From positions 1 through 20,359 of the IMG/VR virus record IMGVR_UViG_3300030107_001126: a stretch of 20,359 nt of DNA, one strand, 5' to 3'. A model generated the notes under the pieces. It was given only the letters and a program-made list of their open reading frames with translations, was not told where the DNA came from and ran no database searches. Origin of the DNA: a virus. This document shows positions 6,083-14,659 of the stretch, one piece after another; the stretch's first letter is position 1, and each line of letters opens with the position of its first letter. The translations under genes and the position numbers were made by a program.

Positions 6083-6533
6083 AATTTTAATCCTCCCAAT
6101 CACAATGGAGGCTGCCAAAGAGGTGGCCTCTAATCTATTACCAGCTGACCGAAGAGAGGTCGAAGAAGGTCATGGTATAGATCCCACAGAAGCATTGGTT
6201 GATGCTGTTCAGAAACCCTCCTGCATATACTTCGTAATGCCTAACGGCAAGACTGCTGGTATGGCTGGGGTAGATCCAGGAGGACAAATCTGGATGTTAT
6301 GCACACCCGTAATATATGATTACCCTCTATCTTTTGCTCGAGAAGCAAAGCGTTTTGTAGAACGTAGAAAAGAAAAATTGTTATGGAACATTGTTGATAA
6401 ACGCAATGAAGTCCATTTAAAACTACTTAAATTCCTTGGGTTCAAGTTTTTAAGAGAAATAAAATATGGACCTAATAACTTATCCTTTATAGAGTTTTGC
6501 CGTGTGTTTAGGAGCCGACGCAAGAGCTGCTAA
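6075..6533 (+). CDS. gp13: Internal virion protein A, T7 gp13-like (GNAT-type fold)
   Basis: The 152-residue product resembles T7 gp13 (138 residues), a small protein with an acetyltransferase-like fold needed for virion assembly. The clearest agreement is in the middle and end: GGQIWMLCTPVI, then FAREAKRFVERRKEKLLWNIVDKRNEVHLKLLKFLGFKFLREI. The matching T7 segment runs GKAKRKFRKLIMEYRDKMLEKY...LWNYVWVGNTSHIRFLKTIGAVF. The N-terminal ILILPITMEAAKEVASNL is a typical first strand and helix of the GNAT fold. For that reason I take the TTG at 6075 as start, overlapping the gp12 stop by eight bases. The first ATG (6105) would remove the strand. No Shine-Dalgarno is clear for either. No acetyl-CoA binding loop is convincing, so a structural role is likelier than catalysis. 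Confidence 0.85.
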   Translation: MSKILILPITMEAAKEVASNLLPADRREVEEGHGIDPTEALVDAVQKPSCIYFVMPNGKTAGMAGVDPGGQIWMLCTPVIYDYPLSFAREAKRFVERRKEKLLWNIVDKRNEVHLKLLKFLGFKFLREIKYGPNNLSFIEFCRVFRSRRKSC

Positions 6534-7089
6534 TGAAGCAGCTAGACGTAATTACAAGTATAAACTTGAAAAACGTGAACGAGAATGGATGCAAACCCTT
6601 AGTTTAACTAAGACTGAGCATGTCCAACATGAACAATTAATTGATTCTAGTAATCTTGCATTAGCTAATGCTTATTCTGATATACAAGAAAAGCATGGTA
6701 AATTAGTAGATCAAATGTTTGCATCAAGTCAAGAAGATTGGAAAAAATTTCTCCAACAAAGTAAAGGTGCAGATTTAAAAGCAGCTGGTCGTTTAGGACG
6801 ATCTAGTGAAAGATTAAGTGCACTGGAATTTGGTGAATATATGAAACGAGGTAATGACAAGGCTCGTCAATTAACAGAAGCTGGTCAGGCATTAAGTAGA
6901 GAAGGAGCAAAAGCTGCATCAGCTACTCGTGCTCAACAAATGCAATCCTTTACTAATGTAGCATTCGTTAAAAATCCTGATATGGTACCTCCACAACCTG
7001 TTATGAGGAATGTAGGACACGCTATGTTTATGGATGCTTTGAAAATAGGAAGTTCTGTAGCCGGGATGGCTATGCCATTTGTAGTATAA
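6502..7089 (+). CDS. gp14: Internal virion protein B, T7 gp14-like
   Basis: The 195-residue protein is almost the same size as T7 gp14 (196). It opens MCLGADARAANEAARRNYKY, the MC(L/W) start that gp14 proteins share, which supports the GTG start at 6502. That start lies 32 bases inside gp13. The rest is mainly helical and charged (residues 20-150). VPPQPVMRNV follows and then a hydrophobic end (MFMDALKIGSSVAGMAMPFVV) able to enter a membrane. In T7, gp14 is the first ejected protein layer, forming a pore in the outer membrane through which gp15, gp16 and DNA pass. The gene ends two bases before gp15. Confidence 0.92.
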   Translation: MCLGADARAANEAARRNYKYKLEKREREWMQTLSLTKTEHVQHEQLIDSSNLALANAYSDIQEKHGKLVDQMFASSQEDWKKFLQQSKGADLKAAGRLGRSSERLSALEFGEYMKRGNDKARQLTEAGQALSREGAKAASATRAQQMQSFTNVAFVKNPDMVPPQPVMRNVGHAMFMDALKIGSSVAGMAMPFVV

Positions 7090-7091
7090 TT

Positions 7092-9500
7092 ATGACAGTT
7101 AACAATTTTTATCAACCTTCACCACCTACGAATTGGAGAGATAAACTCTCAGAAGTTTATGCTAGACAATCTGAACAACTAAAAGAGCATCATGCTAATT
7201 TAAGAGAAAGAGATCAGCAAGAACTTGCTAGAGCTAAAGAGGAATCTTTTGTTGCAACCTTTCAAGGATTAGCAGAGTTTTCTACAAGTGTAGCTAAATT
7301 AGTAAAAGCTGCTGGAGAAGGCAAAGGCAAAGACAAAGATGATGATGATACAAAACAAAAAGTAGCTAATCTTTTAAAACAAATAGAAAGTGTAGATTTA
7401 GGCGAGGAAGTTAAAACCTATGATGGTAATAAAAAGAACGTTTGGAAAGACAGTGAGTTTTGGGATTCTTTAAAAAAGAATAATACACATTTAAAAGATG
7501 TATTAACTGATATCCAAAAATTTGATCCAAGAGAACAAATACTAATGCGAGAGATGCTTGCATTAAACAGTAGTCAGAATCTTAAAGGACTATTTGCTGA
7601 GATTCCTATAGGAAGTAATGATTATAAACCAAAGAATTGGGATGAGTTAAACGCTACCCAACAAGCAGAATATGAAGTACAATTTGGTATAAATGAGCTT
7701 ATTAAATTTGGTGTCTCAAAAGAATTTTCAGCTAATATTTTAGTAGGTGATATTAAAAGACAAAACGAAACAACTAGGGGTCTTGCTAGAGCAGCAAGTT
7801 CAAATAAGTATAATCAAACTTTAACTCAAAGAAGCAAAGTTTATTTAGGAATAACATCTATTGCAGAGAATCCTAATTTATTTTCTCAGAATATTGGTGA
7901 CCAAATATTATTACGTAAGGATTTATATACAAATATAGACAACGGTGGTCCAACTGCTCAACAACAAGCAGCAGCAGCTGTTTTCCAGGAAGTACTTTCA
8001 TTAGCTGACGAAGGTTATATACCGTCATATGCATTAGCAAATATAGAAGGTTATATTGTAAAACACGATGCTGCCAAAGGTAAAAAAGGAAATATATTTG
8101 AAACTTTCTTCCTTCACGATCCTGATGCTAAAGATAATTTTACCGCAGCTGTAAAGAGAGGGCAATCTAAATTAGTAGCAACAGCAGCACGAGAAGATAA
8201 TATAGCATTTAATGAATTACAACAGGGTGCATATAACAATTTACCACCAGAACAACTTGATCGATTTATACAACGGTTAAAAAGTCGTGGTAATTTAAGT
8301 GATAAACAATTAGGTAAATTAGAGAAACTAAACATCACAGCACAAAGTCCAGAATATGAACAACTTGCATTAGATAATTGGACACCAAAAATAAACACTG
8401 GTTTAATTGGTGTAACTCAAGAGGATATAAATGCTATAGATAATAATACTGTACGAGAAAAAGTACAATTAGCTTTTGATAAACTCACCTATCATAATGG
8501 TCTTCATGGTAATAATGAAGGTAGTTTAAAATCTATAATACATGCTGCTTATAGTTCTCAACCTTATACTGAAGGACAGAAACTTAGTGCATGGGGAGAA
8601 ATGATTTCTAATGACCTAGACAGAGAAGTTGCAGGTAAAAGATTACAACTGATTATGGCTCAGTATGATGATAATGGGAATTTAGTAGCACCTAATGAAA
8701 ATATAGAAGGAGATATAGCAGCTCTTAAAGAAGGCTTATGGAAAATGAGAGGTGGTGGTACTGCAAGTGGTTTGTATGGTCAAACACAAGATGGTGTAGG
8801 TAAGTTTGAGAATTATATACGAGCTAAAGCAACTATGAGTAGAGTAGATTCTCGAAATTTTCACCATATGAATTATGGTGACCGTGTTAATATTGATGGA
8901 GGTACATCAACTGCTGGAGAGGTCTGGACTAAACAATTTTATAATACACTAGACAAGGTTGAGAAAAATGCAGCTGGTCTACCAGATAGACAATTAGCTA
9001 TAGAAAACGGTTTACTCCTCACTAATGATGATTTAGCTGGTGTATTTACTGATCTCACTTATTCAGATAAAATTTATACAATTGCTAGATTAGCAAATAC
9101 AGATCCGGCAACTTTAGTTCTTAAAAAGAAAGCATCTTTATTAAAGAGTAAAGATCCAATAGATATAAAGTTTAGAGAGAATTGGGGATTAGGTTCAAAA
9201 GATACTGACAAAGTAGTTGCTGATACTGCAATAGTTAAATACTTAAATCAAGTCTATGAAAAACTTGACGATCCTAATTCTAATACAGCATATGACATTC
9301 AATTCTTAATAAAGAAAGGTTGGAAATGGTTAGATAAAGTACAACAAGAAAGAGTTTATCTTTATTTAACAAACGAGTTTAATACTGATGAAGATAAAGC
9401 TCAAATAGATAAAGATACTGAGGAAGAGCTTAAACGTGAAAACGCCCAAGCTATTAAAGATAATGCTCCTATCGCTATGGAAGAACTAGGTAACAAATGA
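7092..9500 (+). CDS. gp15: Internal virion protein C, T7 gp15-like ejection tube protein
   Basis: The 802-residue product occupies the gp15 position and is similar in size (T7 gp15 has 747). It is nearly all helical and rich in Lys, Glu, Asn and Gln. The N-terminal region (about residues 10-75) looks like a coiled coil (SEQLKEHHANLRERDQQELA). A low-complexity charged linker, GEGKGKDKDDDDTKQK, lies near residues 76-91. The end is charged (EDKAQIDKDTEEELKREN). There is no signal peptide or long membrane span. In T7, gp15 forms a hexameric tube in the host periplasm with gp16. Sequence similarity in this family is low, so the call rests on order, length and composition. The start is two bases after the gp14 stop. 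Confidence 0.88.
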   Translation: MTVNNFYQPSPPTNWRDKLSEVYARQSEQLKEHHANLRERDQQELARAKEESFVATFQGLAEFSTSVAKLVKAAGEGKGKDKDDDDTKQKVANLLKQIESVDLGEEVKTYDGNKKNVWKDSEFWDSLKKNNTHLKDVLTDIQKFDPREQILMREMLALNSSQNLKGLFAEIPIGSNDYKPKNWDELNATQQAEYEVQFGINELIKFGVSKEFSANILVGDIKRQNETTRGLARAASSNKYNQTLTQRSKVYLGITSIAENPNLFSQNIGDQILLRKDLYTNIDNGGPTAQQQAAAAVFQEVLSLADEGYIPSYALANIEGYIVKHDAAKGKKGNIFETFFLHDPDAKDNFTAAVKRGQSKLVATAAREDNIAFNELQQGAYNNLPPEQLDRFIQRLKSRGNLSDKQLGKLEKLNITAQSPEYEQLALDNWTPKINTGLIGVTQEDINAIDNNTVREKVQLAFDKLTYHNGLHGNNEGSLKSIIHAAYSSQPYTEGQKLSAWGEMISNDLDREVAGKRLQLIMAQYDDNGNLVAPNENIEGDIAALKEGLWKMRGGGTASGLYGQTQDGVGKFENYIRAKATMSRVDSRNFHHMNYGDRVNIDGGTSTAGEVWTKQFYNTLDKVEKNAAGLPDRQLAIENGLLLTNDDLAGVFTDLTYSDKIYTIARLANTDPATLVLKKKASLLKSKDPIDIKFRENWGLGSKDTDKVVADTAIVKYLNQVYEKLDDPNSNTAYDIQFLIKKGWKWLDKVQQERVYLYLTNEFNTDEDKAQIDKDTEEELKRENAQAIKDNAPIAMEELGNK

Positions 9501-9519
9501 GTACTAACAAAAATTAATT

Positions 9520-12500
9520 ATGGAACCAGAAAACCTAGATTTACAACTACCTGAAAATATAGGTGAGTTACTTACGGGTACTACACAAGAATCAGACGTA
9601 AATCAAGCTCCTACGGGAGATAAATTTGAAGGATTAACAACAAGAGAAAAGATTGATCTTGCTGAACCTGGTGAATTAATACCAGGTTTTGGTAGGAAAC
9701 CTAGAGAAGGTGTTGGAGGTTTTTTACAAGATACGCTCCAAAATACAGGAGAAGGTTTAGCACCAGCAGTAGGGGTTTTAGATACTATTATAGATACTCT
9801 TAATTTTGCATCACCTAAAGGTATACCAAACATACCTAAGATACCTCCATATGAAGCTCAATCAGTACAAGCTGTTAGAAATATATCTGGACTTATAATA
9901 CCATCCCTTGGTCTTAGAAGTATGGCTATATCAGCAGCTAGTAAACTACATGCTAGTAAAGCTGTAGCAACAAAAATCCCTTGGTTATACTCATTAGGAA
10001 ATTCTAAATCATTTCAATATTTTGCTAAATTTGGTATTGATGTAGGTACTGGTGGTTCAGTTGATTATGTAGCTGAACAAAACCAAAAAGATGATAACCT
10101 ATTAGGTACTTTAAAAGCTTATTGGCCTAAAACATTTCAATGGATACCTGAAAGTGTAGCTACAGATGCTGATGATACAGCTGGAGAAAAACGTTCTAAG
10201 AATGTACTGGAAGGTGCTGTTTTTAATGTACTATCTAGTATCATTGAAGGTGCTGCTTATCTTACCAAAGCTGGACGAAGTGTTAAAAGAACGGCTCAAT
10301 TTATACCATCTTCAGAAGGTGGTAATTCAAAGATTAATCAATTAACTAAAGATGAATTTAGTGATATTCAATTTTCTGATAATCCTATAGAAGATAAAGT
10401 TCTTAGAAGTTATGCTAGAAAAGAAAAGGAATTAAATTTACTTAATGAATATTATTTAAGTAAAGGTGAGCCACCTATAGATTGGTCTCTTCGTACTGAA
10501 GGTGAATCTTTAGTTCGCACAAAAGATGCTGATGGAATTATTGGTGCACAAGTAGATGCAGCACAAATCCAAACTAATACGGATTCAGGTTGGGGTAGGA
10601 TAGGTAATCTTATACATGAAGCTACAAGAAAAGAAGGTATTGAATTAGAAAATTTAGGAAAGCGTACTTTAGTATCTGAATTAACCAGGCAATTAGAAGA
10701 AGGTGGTTCATTTAGTAAACGATTAAGATCTAATAAAACTATAACTTCTAAAATGATGAGTGACGCTGGTAATCAGTTAGCAGCAACATTATTAAATCCA
10801 AGAGTATCTACTGATGAAATTATAGGTTTATTAGATGAATTCAAAACTTCTGTAGATGATTCTGCTATTAGAATTGTAGGTAAAAAGGGAATCTCAGGAG
10901 CTATCAAGCAACTTAAAGATGATATGTTAAACTTAAATGCTCAGAAAGCTAGAGCATATTTAGCTACATCTGAAGCTGGTCAAGTAGCAGACTTTTCTGA
11001 AGGTGCAAGATTAATGGAAGATGGAGATTCTGTTAATAGAACAGTTGAATTAATGGCAGATCGTTTAGAAGTACTTATGGTAGAAAAAGGTCTTGCTAAT
11101 TTTGAAGCAGGTTCAATGCTTTCTAGTATGGATTCTTGGAAAAAAGCTGTAGAAACTGGTGATAAAGATATTATTAATGGTGCTGCTGATACAATTTTAA
11201 ATGCATCTAATGGTAAAGCTGCTGAAATAATACCTAAAGTTAAAGCATGGACAGAGACATTAAAAGAAGTATCAAGAGAAAACCCTGCATTCCTTAGACC
11301 ATTATTATTAGCTAATGAATTTACTGATGGTAATGTAGATACACTTTGGAAATTACATAATTGGGCAGGTGAAAATCTAGGGACTTTTAAAAAAGCTATT
11401 TATGATGCTAATCCAGACGTACCTTCTATAGTTAATAAAGCTATGTGGAGTAATATTTTTAACTCTGCACTATCTGCTTTAGCAACACCCATCAATGCTG
11501 GTGTAGGTAACTTCACTGGTTTACTGGGTAGAGGCTTGGCTACGGTCACTGGAGCTGCAGTACAAGGTGATGTGAAATTAATGAAGAAAGCTATGGTAGC
11601 TCATTTTTCACTTGATGATACCTTAATGAAAGCTACAGATCATATGAGATTAGTATTTAGAAAAGCTTCTACTAATCCAACTGAAGTTAGTTATATGATG
11701 CGTGGTGATGTAGCTAGAGAAGTAGATCAAGGATTAGACTCTTTAAGAGCTTGGTCAGATGCAGCTGCTGAAAACGGTGAAGATGGTGGTAGAATGATTC
11801 TTAGTGTATATGAAGATTTAGATGCACTATCTAAAGATCCTGTACTTAGATTTGGTGGTAATGCTATGACAGCTTTAGATGGTTTTTCTAAATCTATTGT
11901 AGCTACAACAGAAGCTAAATTTAGAGCTTTTAATAAATTAGCTCAATCTGGTGATGAGATTACAGATAAGAATTTTAAACAAGCAATGAATGAACTTTAT
12001 GATTCAATGTTTGATAGTAATGGTATGATAAATAATTCAGCTATTAATGCAGCTACCAGTGAAATAGCACTTAATGCAGACTCACCTGTAGTTGAAGGGA
12101 TGAATGCTTTTATTAAACGTTTCCCTGCAGCTCGTACATTTATATGGTTCCCTAGAACTACTGCTAACATTATTGATACCTTTGGTAAATGGAGTCCAGC
12201 TGGACTATTATCTGCTGATTATCAAAAGATGTGGGGTCCATTAGGTAGAAAAAAAGTTAGTGAATTTTCATTTGATGAGATTGCACAAATCTTACAAAGT
12301 AAAGGTCAACCAGTAGATGAATTTGCTTTAGATACATTTAATAGAATTAGAGCTGAAGTTAAAGGTAAAGCAGCTTTAGGTAGTCTTATGGTTACTATGG
12401 CTGGTTTTGCTGCTGTTAATGATAGATGTACAGGTAATGGTCATTATGATAAAGCTAGGCAACGTATGAGAATACGAAGTGGTTGGAAACCTAAATCATG

Positions 12501-13485
12501 CAAAGTACCAGGTACTAATAAACAAGTTAGTTATGAATGGATGGGTCCAATAGGTGACTGGTTATCATTAACTATTGATGTTGTAGATAACTTTGATAGT
12601 CTATCAGCTGGTATGCAAGAAGATTTATATAATAAACTATCTTTTGTCTTAGGATCAGCTATTACTAATAGATCAGTCCTATCTCAATTAGAACCTATGT
12701 ATGATGTATTACAAGGTAATGGTGCAGCAGCTACTAGATTTTTATCTAGTTTTGGTAATAACTTAGTACCTTTAGGTAGTTTAAGAAATGAACTAGGTAA
12801 AATCATGTATCCTCAGTTACGTCAAATACGTTCTGAATTAGAGGATAATCTAAGAAACCGTAATGCTTGGTTAGATAAATTTGATCCTGAACGTTCTTTA
12901 CCTTATGTAGTTGATCCTGTAGATGGTAGAGAAATAGGTAAAGAAGATAATTGGTTCCTTAGAGTATGGAATAGAGGTCCAATGAAAGTAACTTCTCAAC
13001 CATCTAAAGAAAGACAATTCTTAATTGACATTGAATTTAATAGTAATCCTATTATGAGATTAAGTCAAAAAGGAGCTCTTTTAGAAAACCATGAGATAAC
13101 TGCTATTAATACTAAGATTGGAGAACAAGGTATATACAAAAAAGAAATAAATAAAATTATGCAGGAAGCTAATAAATTAACTTATACTGGACCTGATGGA
13201 GTTGTACATAAAGGTTTTATTAATATTATCCAAGCTCAACGTAGAGGTTTGATACCTTCTTCTATATTAGATACTGGTAAGTATAAAGGTATTTATAATA
13301 AATTAGATGTTGCTTATAGTAAAGCAAAAGTATTTGCCGAGAACTCATTAGAGGAACCAATGAGATCAGGTATCAGACAACGTGAATATGAGAAAATTAA
13401 GAATGAAAGGAATCAAGGTACTGGTAACTTAAATCAACTATATGAAGACACTGGTTTACAAAAAACACTTAACATAGCTAAATGA
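9520..13485 (+). CDS. gp16: Internal virion protein D, T7 gp16-like, without visible transglycosylase domain
   Basis: At 1321 residues it is nearly identical in length to T7 gp16 (1318) and sits between gp15 and the tail fibre. T7 gp16 begins with a soluble lytic transglycosylase domain with a catalytic Glu and a GxxGLMQ-type motif. Here the first 200 residues show no such motif. Instead there is a Pro/Gly-rich start (PGELIPGFGRKPREGVGG) and hydrophobic segments near 120-145 (NISGLIIPSLGLRSMAISAA). Other recognisable parts are NSALSALATPINAGVGNFTGLLGRG in the middle. The stretch MVTMAGFAAVNDRCTG before GPIGDWLSLTIDVVDNFDSL, in the last third, is of the kind seen in large ejection proteins. 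The protein should cross or line the inner membrane during DNA entry. The ATG lies 19 bases after the gp15 stop; the stop overlaps the fibre start by four bases (ATGA). Confidence 0.92.
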   Translation: MEPENLDLQLPENIGELLTGTTQESDVNQAPTGDKFEGLTTREKIDLAEPGELIPGFGRKPREGVGGFLQDTLQNTGEGLAPAVGVLDTIIDTLNFASPKGIPNIPKIPPYEAQSVQAVRNISGLIIPSLGLRSMAISAASKLHASKAVATKIPWLYSLGNSKSFQYFAKFGIDVGTGGSVDYVAEQNQKDDNLLGTLKAYWPKTFQWIPESVATDADDTAGEKRSKNVLEGAVFNVLSSIIEGAAYLTKAGRSVKRTAQFIPSSEGGNSKINQLTKDEFSDIQFSDNPIEDKVLRSYARKEKELNLLNEYYLSKGEPPIDWSLRTEGESLVRTKDADGIIGAQVDAAQIQTNTDSGWGRIGNLIHEATRKEGIELENLGKRTLVSELTRQLEEGGSFSKRLRSNKTITSKMMSDAGNQLAATLLNPRVSTDEIIGLLDEFKTSVDDSAIRIVGKKGISGAIKQLKDDMLNLNAQKARAYLATSEAGQVADFSEGARLMEDGDSVNRTVELMADRLEVLMVEKGLANFEAGSMLSSMDSWKKAVETGDKDIINGAADTILNASNGKAAEIIPKVKAWTETLKEVSRENPAFLRPLLLANEFTDGNVDTLWKLHNWAGENLGTFKKAIYDANPDVPSIVNKAMWSNIFNSALSALATPINAGVGNFTGLLGRGLATVTGAAVQGDVKLMKKAMVAHFSLDDTLMKATDHMRLVFRKASTNPTEVSYMMRGDVAREVDQGLDSLRAWSDAAAENGEDGGRMILSVYEDLDALSKDPVLRFGGNAMTALDGFSKSIVATTEAKFRAFNKLAQSGDEITDKNFKQAMNELYDSMFDSNGMINNSAINAATSEIALNADSPVVEGMNAFIKRFPAARTFIWFPRTTANIIDTFGKWSPAGLLSADYQKMWGPLGRKKVSEFSFDEIAQILQSKGQPVDEFALDTFNRIRAEVKGKAALGSLMVTMAGFAAVNDRCTGNGHYDKARQRMRIRSGWKPKSCKVPGTNKQVSYEWMGPIGDWLSLTIDVVDNFDSLSAGMQEDLYNKLSFVLGSAITNRSVLSQLEPMYDVLQGNGAAATRFLSSFGNNLVPLGSLRNELGKIMYPQLRQIRSELEDNLRNRNAWLDKFDPERSLPYVVDPVDGREIGKEDNWFLRVWNRGPMKVTSQPSKERQFLIDIEFNSNPIMRLSQKGALLENHEITAINTKIGEQGIYKKEINKIMQEANKLTYTGPDGVVHKGFINIIQAQRRGLIPSSILDTGKYKGIYNKLDVAYSKAKVFAENSLEEPMRSGIRQREYEKIKNERNQGTGNLNQLYEDTGLQKTLNIAK

Positions 13486-14657
13486 CTTATTCAACGGAAA
13501 ATAGCCATACTCAGACGGAAGCAGGTAACAGAGATTTTACTGTTACCTTTCCATTTCTTGCTACCACTGATCTGAAAGTACAATTAAATGGCGTTACAAA
13601 ACAATTAACGAATGACTATACGATTGTTCAATCAGGGGCTAGTACCGTTATTAATTTCAATGTAGCTCCTGCTGTCAATGATACCATCCGTATCTTTAGA
13701 GATACAAATATAGATGCTATAGAAGCTACATATACAGCTGGTAGTGCTATTAGAGCTGGTGATTTAAATACTAATAATACTCAATTATTATATGCAGCAC
13801 AAGAATTTGGAACATTAAAGACTGATAATTCTGTATCATTCTCTTTAGGTAATAAAGGGGATATACAGATTAACAGTTCTACTGATTGGTCTATCAAGAC
13901 TGATGCTATTGAAAATTCTATGATGGCTAACAATAGTGTTGGTACAAACGAATTACTTGACAATAGTGTTACTGCAGATAAAATAGCTGATGATGCTATC
14001 ACAACTGCATTTATACAAGACGATCAGATAACTAATGCATTAATGGCTACCAATTCAGTTAATACTGCTGAAATAGTCAATAATGCTGTAACTAGAGATA
14101 AAGTAACTCCAGGAGGATTTAACCCTATAGGTACTGTTATCTGGTATGCTGGATCTTCAGCTCCTGCAGGGTATTTAAAATGTAATGGTGATGCTATTGC
14201 TAATGGTAGTGGTACTACACAAAGTATAACAGCTGATTTCTCAGCTTTATATGCTATAGTAGGAGCTAATCTACCAGATTTAAGAGGAGAATTTGTAAGA
14301 GGTTGGGATGATGGTAAGGGTACTGATAGTGGAAGATCTATTAGAAGTACGCAAACAGATCAAAATAAACAACATAATCATACTGCTACTTCTAGTACTG
14401 CAACTACTTCTTTAACTGGTTCTGCAACAAAGATTTCAGAAACTTTCCAATCAGGAAGTGGTACAGGTACAGGTATATTCTCTCATGGTGGTAATACACA
14501 AGGAAGTTATACACCTAATGCTACAGATGATAGTGCTACAGGTACTTTAAATATTGACGCATCCCATAACCATACAACAACTACTACGGTAGCAAACGAC
14601 GGTGGAACAGAAGCAAGACCAAGAAACGTGGCTCTTTTAGCCTGTATTAAATATTAA
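13482..14657 (+). CDS. gp17: Tail fibre with T7 fibre N-terminal domain and collar-type tip
   Basis: The 391-residue protein has three parts. Residues 1-110 are the T7 tail-fibre attachment domain: DFTVTFPFLATTDLKVQLNG, FRDTNIDAIEATYTAGSAIRAGDLNTNNTQLLYAAQE. Residues 125-210 hold degenerate short repeats such as NSVGTNELLDNSVTADKIADDA and TNSVNTAEIVNNAVTRDKV, typical of a trimeric shaft. From about 213 comes a phage tail-collar domain: PIGTVIWYAGSSAPAGYLKCNG, LPDLRGEFVRGWDDGKG. Two HNH triplets (QHNHT and SHNHT) follow, and the end is EARPRNVALLACIKY. Paired HxH motifs in such tips bind metal in T4 gp12. It overlaps gp16 by four bases and is far shorter than T7 gp17 (553). It is probably one of two fibres attached to the tail. 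Confidence 0.92.
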   Translation: MTYSTENSHTQTEAGNRDFTVTFPFLATTDLKVQLNGVTKQLTNDYTIVQSGASTVINFNVAPAVNDTIRIFRDTNIDAIEATYTAGSAIRAGDLNTNNTQLLYAAQEFGTLKTDNSVSFSLGNKGDIQINSSTDWSIKTDAIENSMMANNSVGTNELLDNSVTADKIADDAITTAFIQDDQITNALMATNSVNTAEIVNNAVTRDKVTPGGFNPIGTVIWYAGSSAPAGYLKCNGDAIANGSGTTQSITADFSALYAIVGANLPDLRGEFVRGWDDGKGTDSGRSIRSTQTDQNKQHNHTATSSTATTSLTGSATKISETFQSGSGTGTGIFSHGGNTQGSYTPNATDDSATGTLNIDASHNHTTTTTVANDGGTEARPRNVALLACIKY

Positions 14658-14659
14658 AC

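Noticed and set aside
8114-8398. 94-codon minus-strand frame inside gp15
   Set aside because: It is the antisense of a well supported gene, with no ribosome site or recognisable family.
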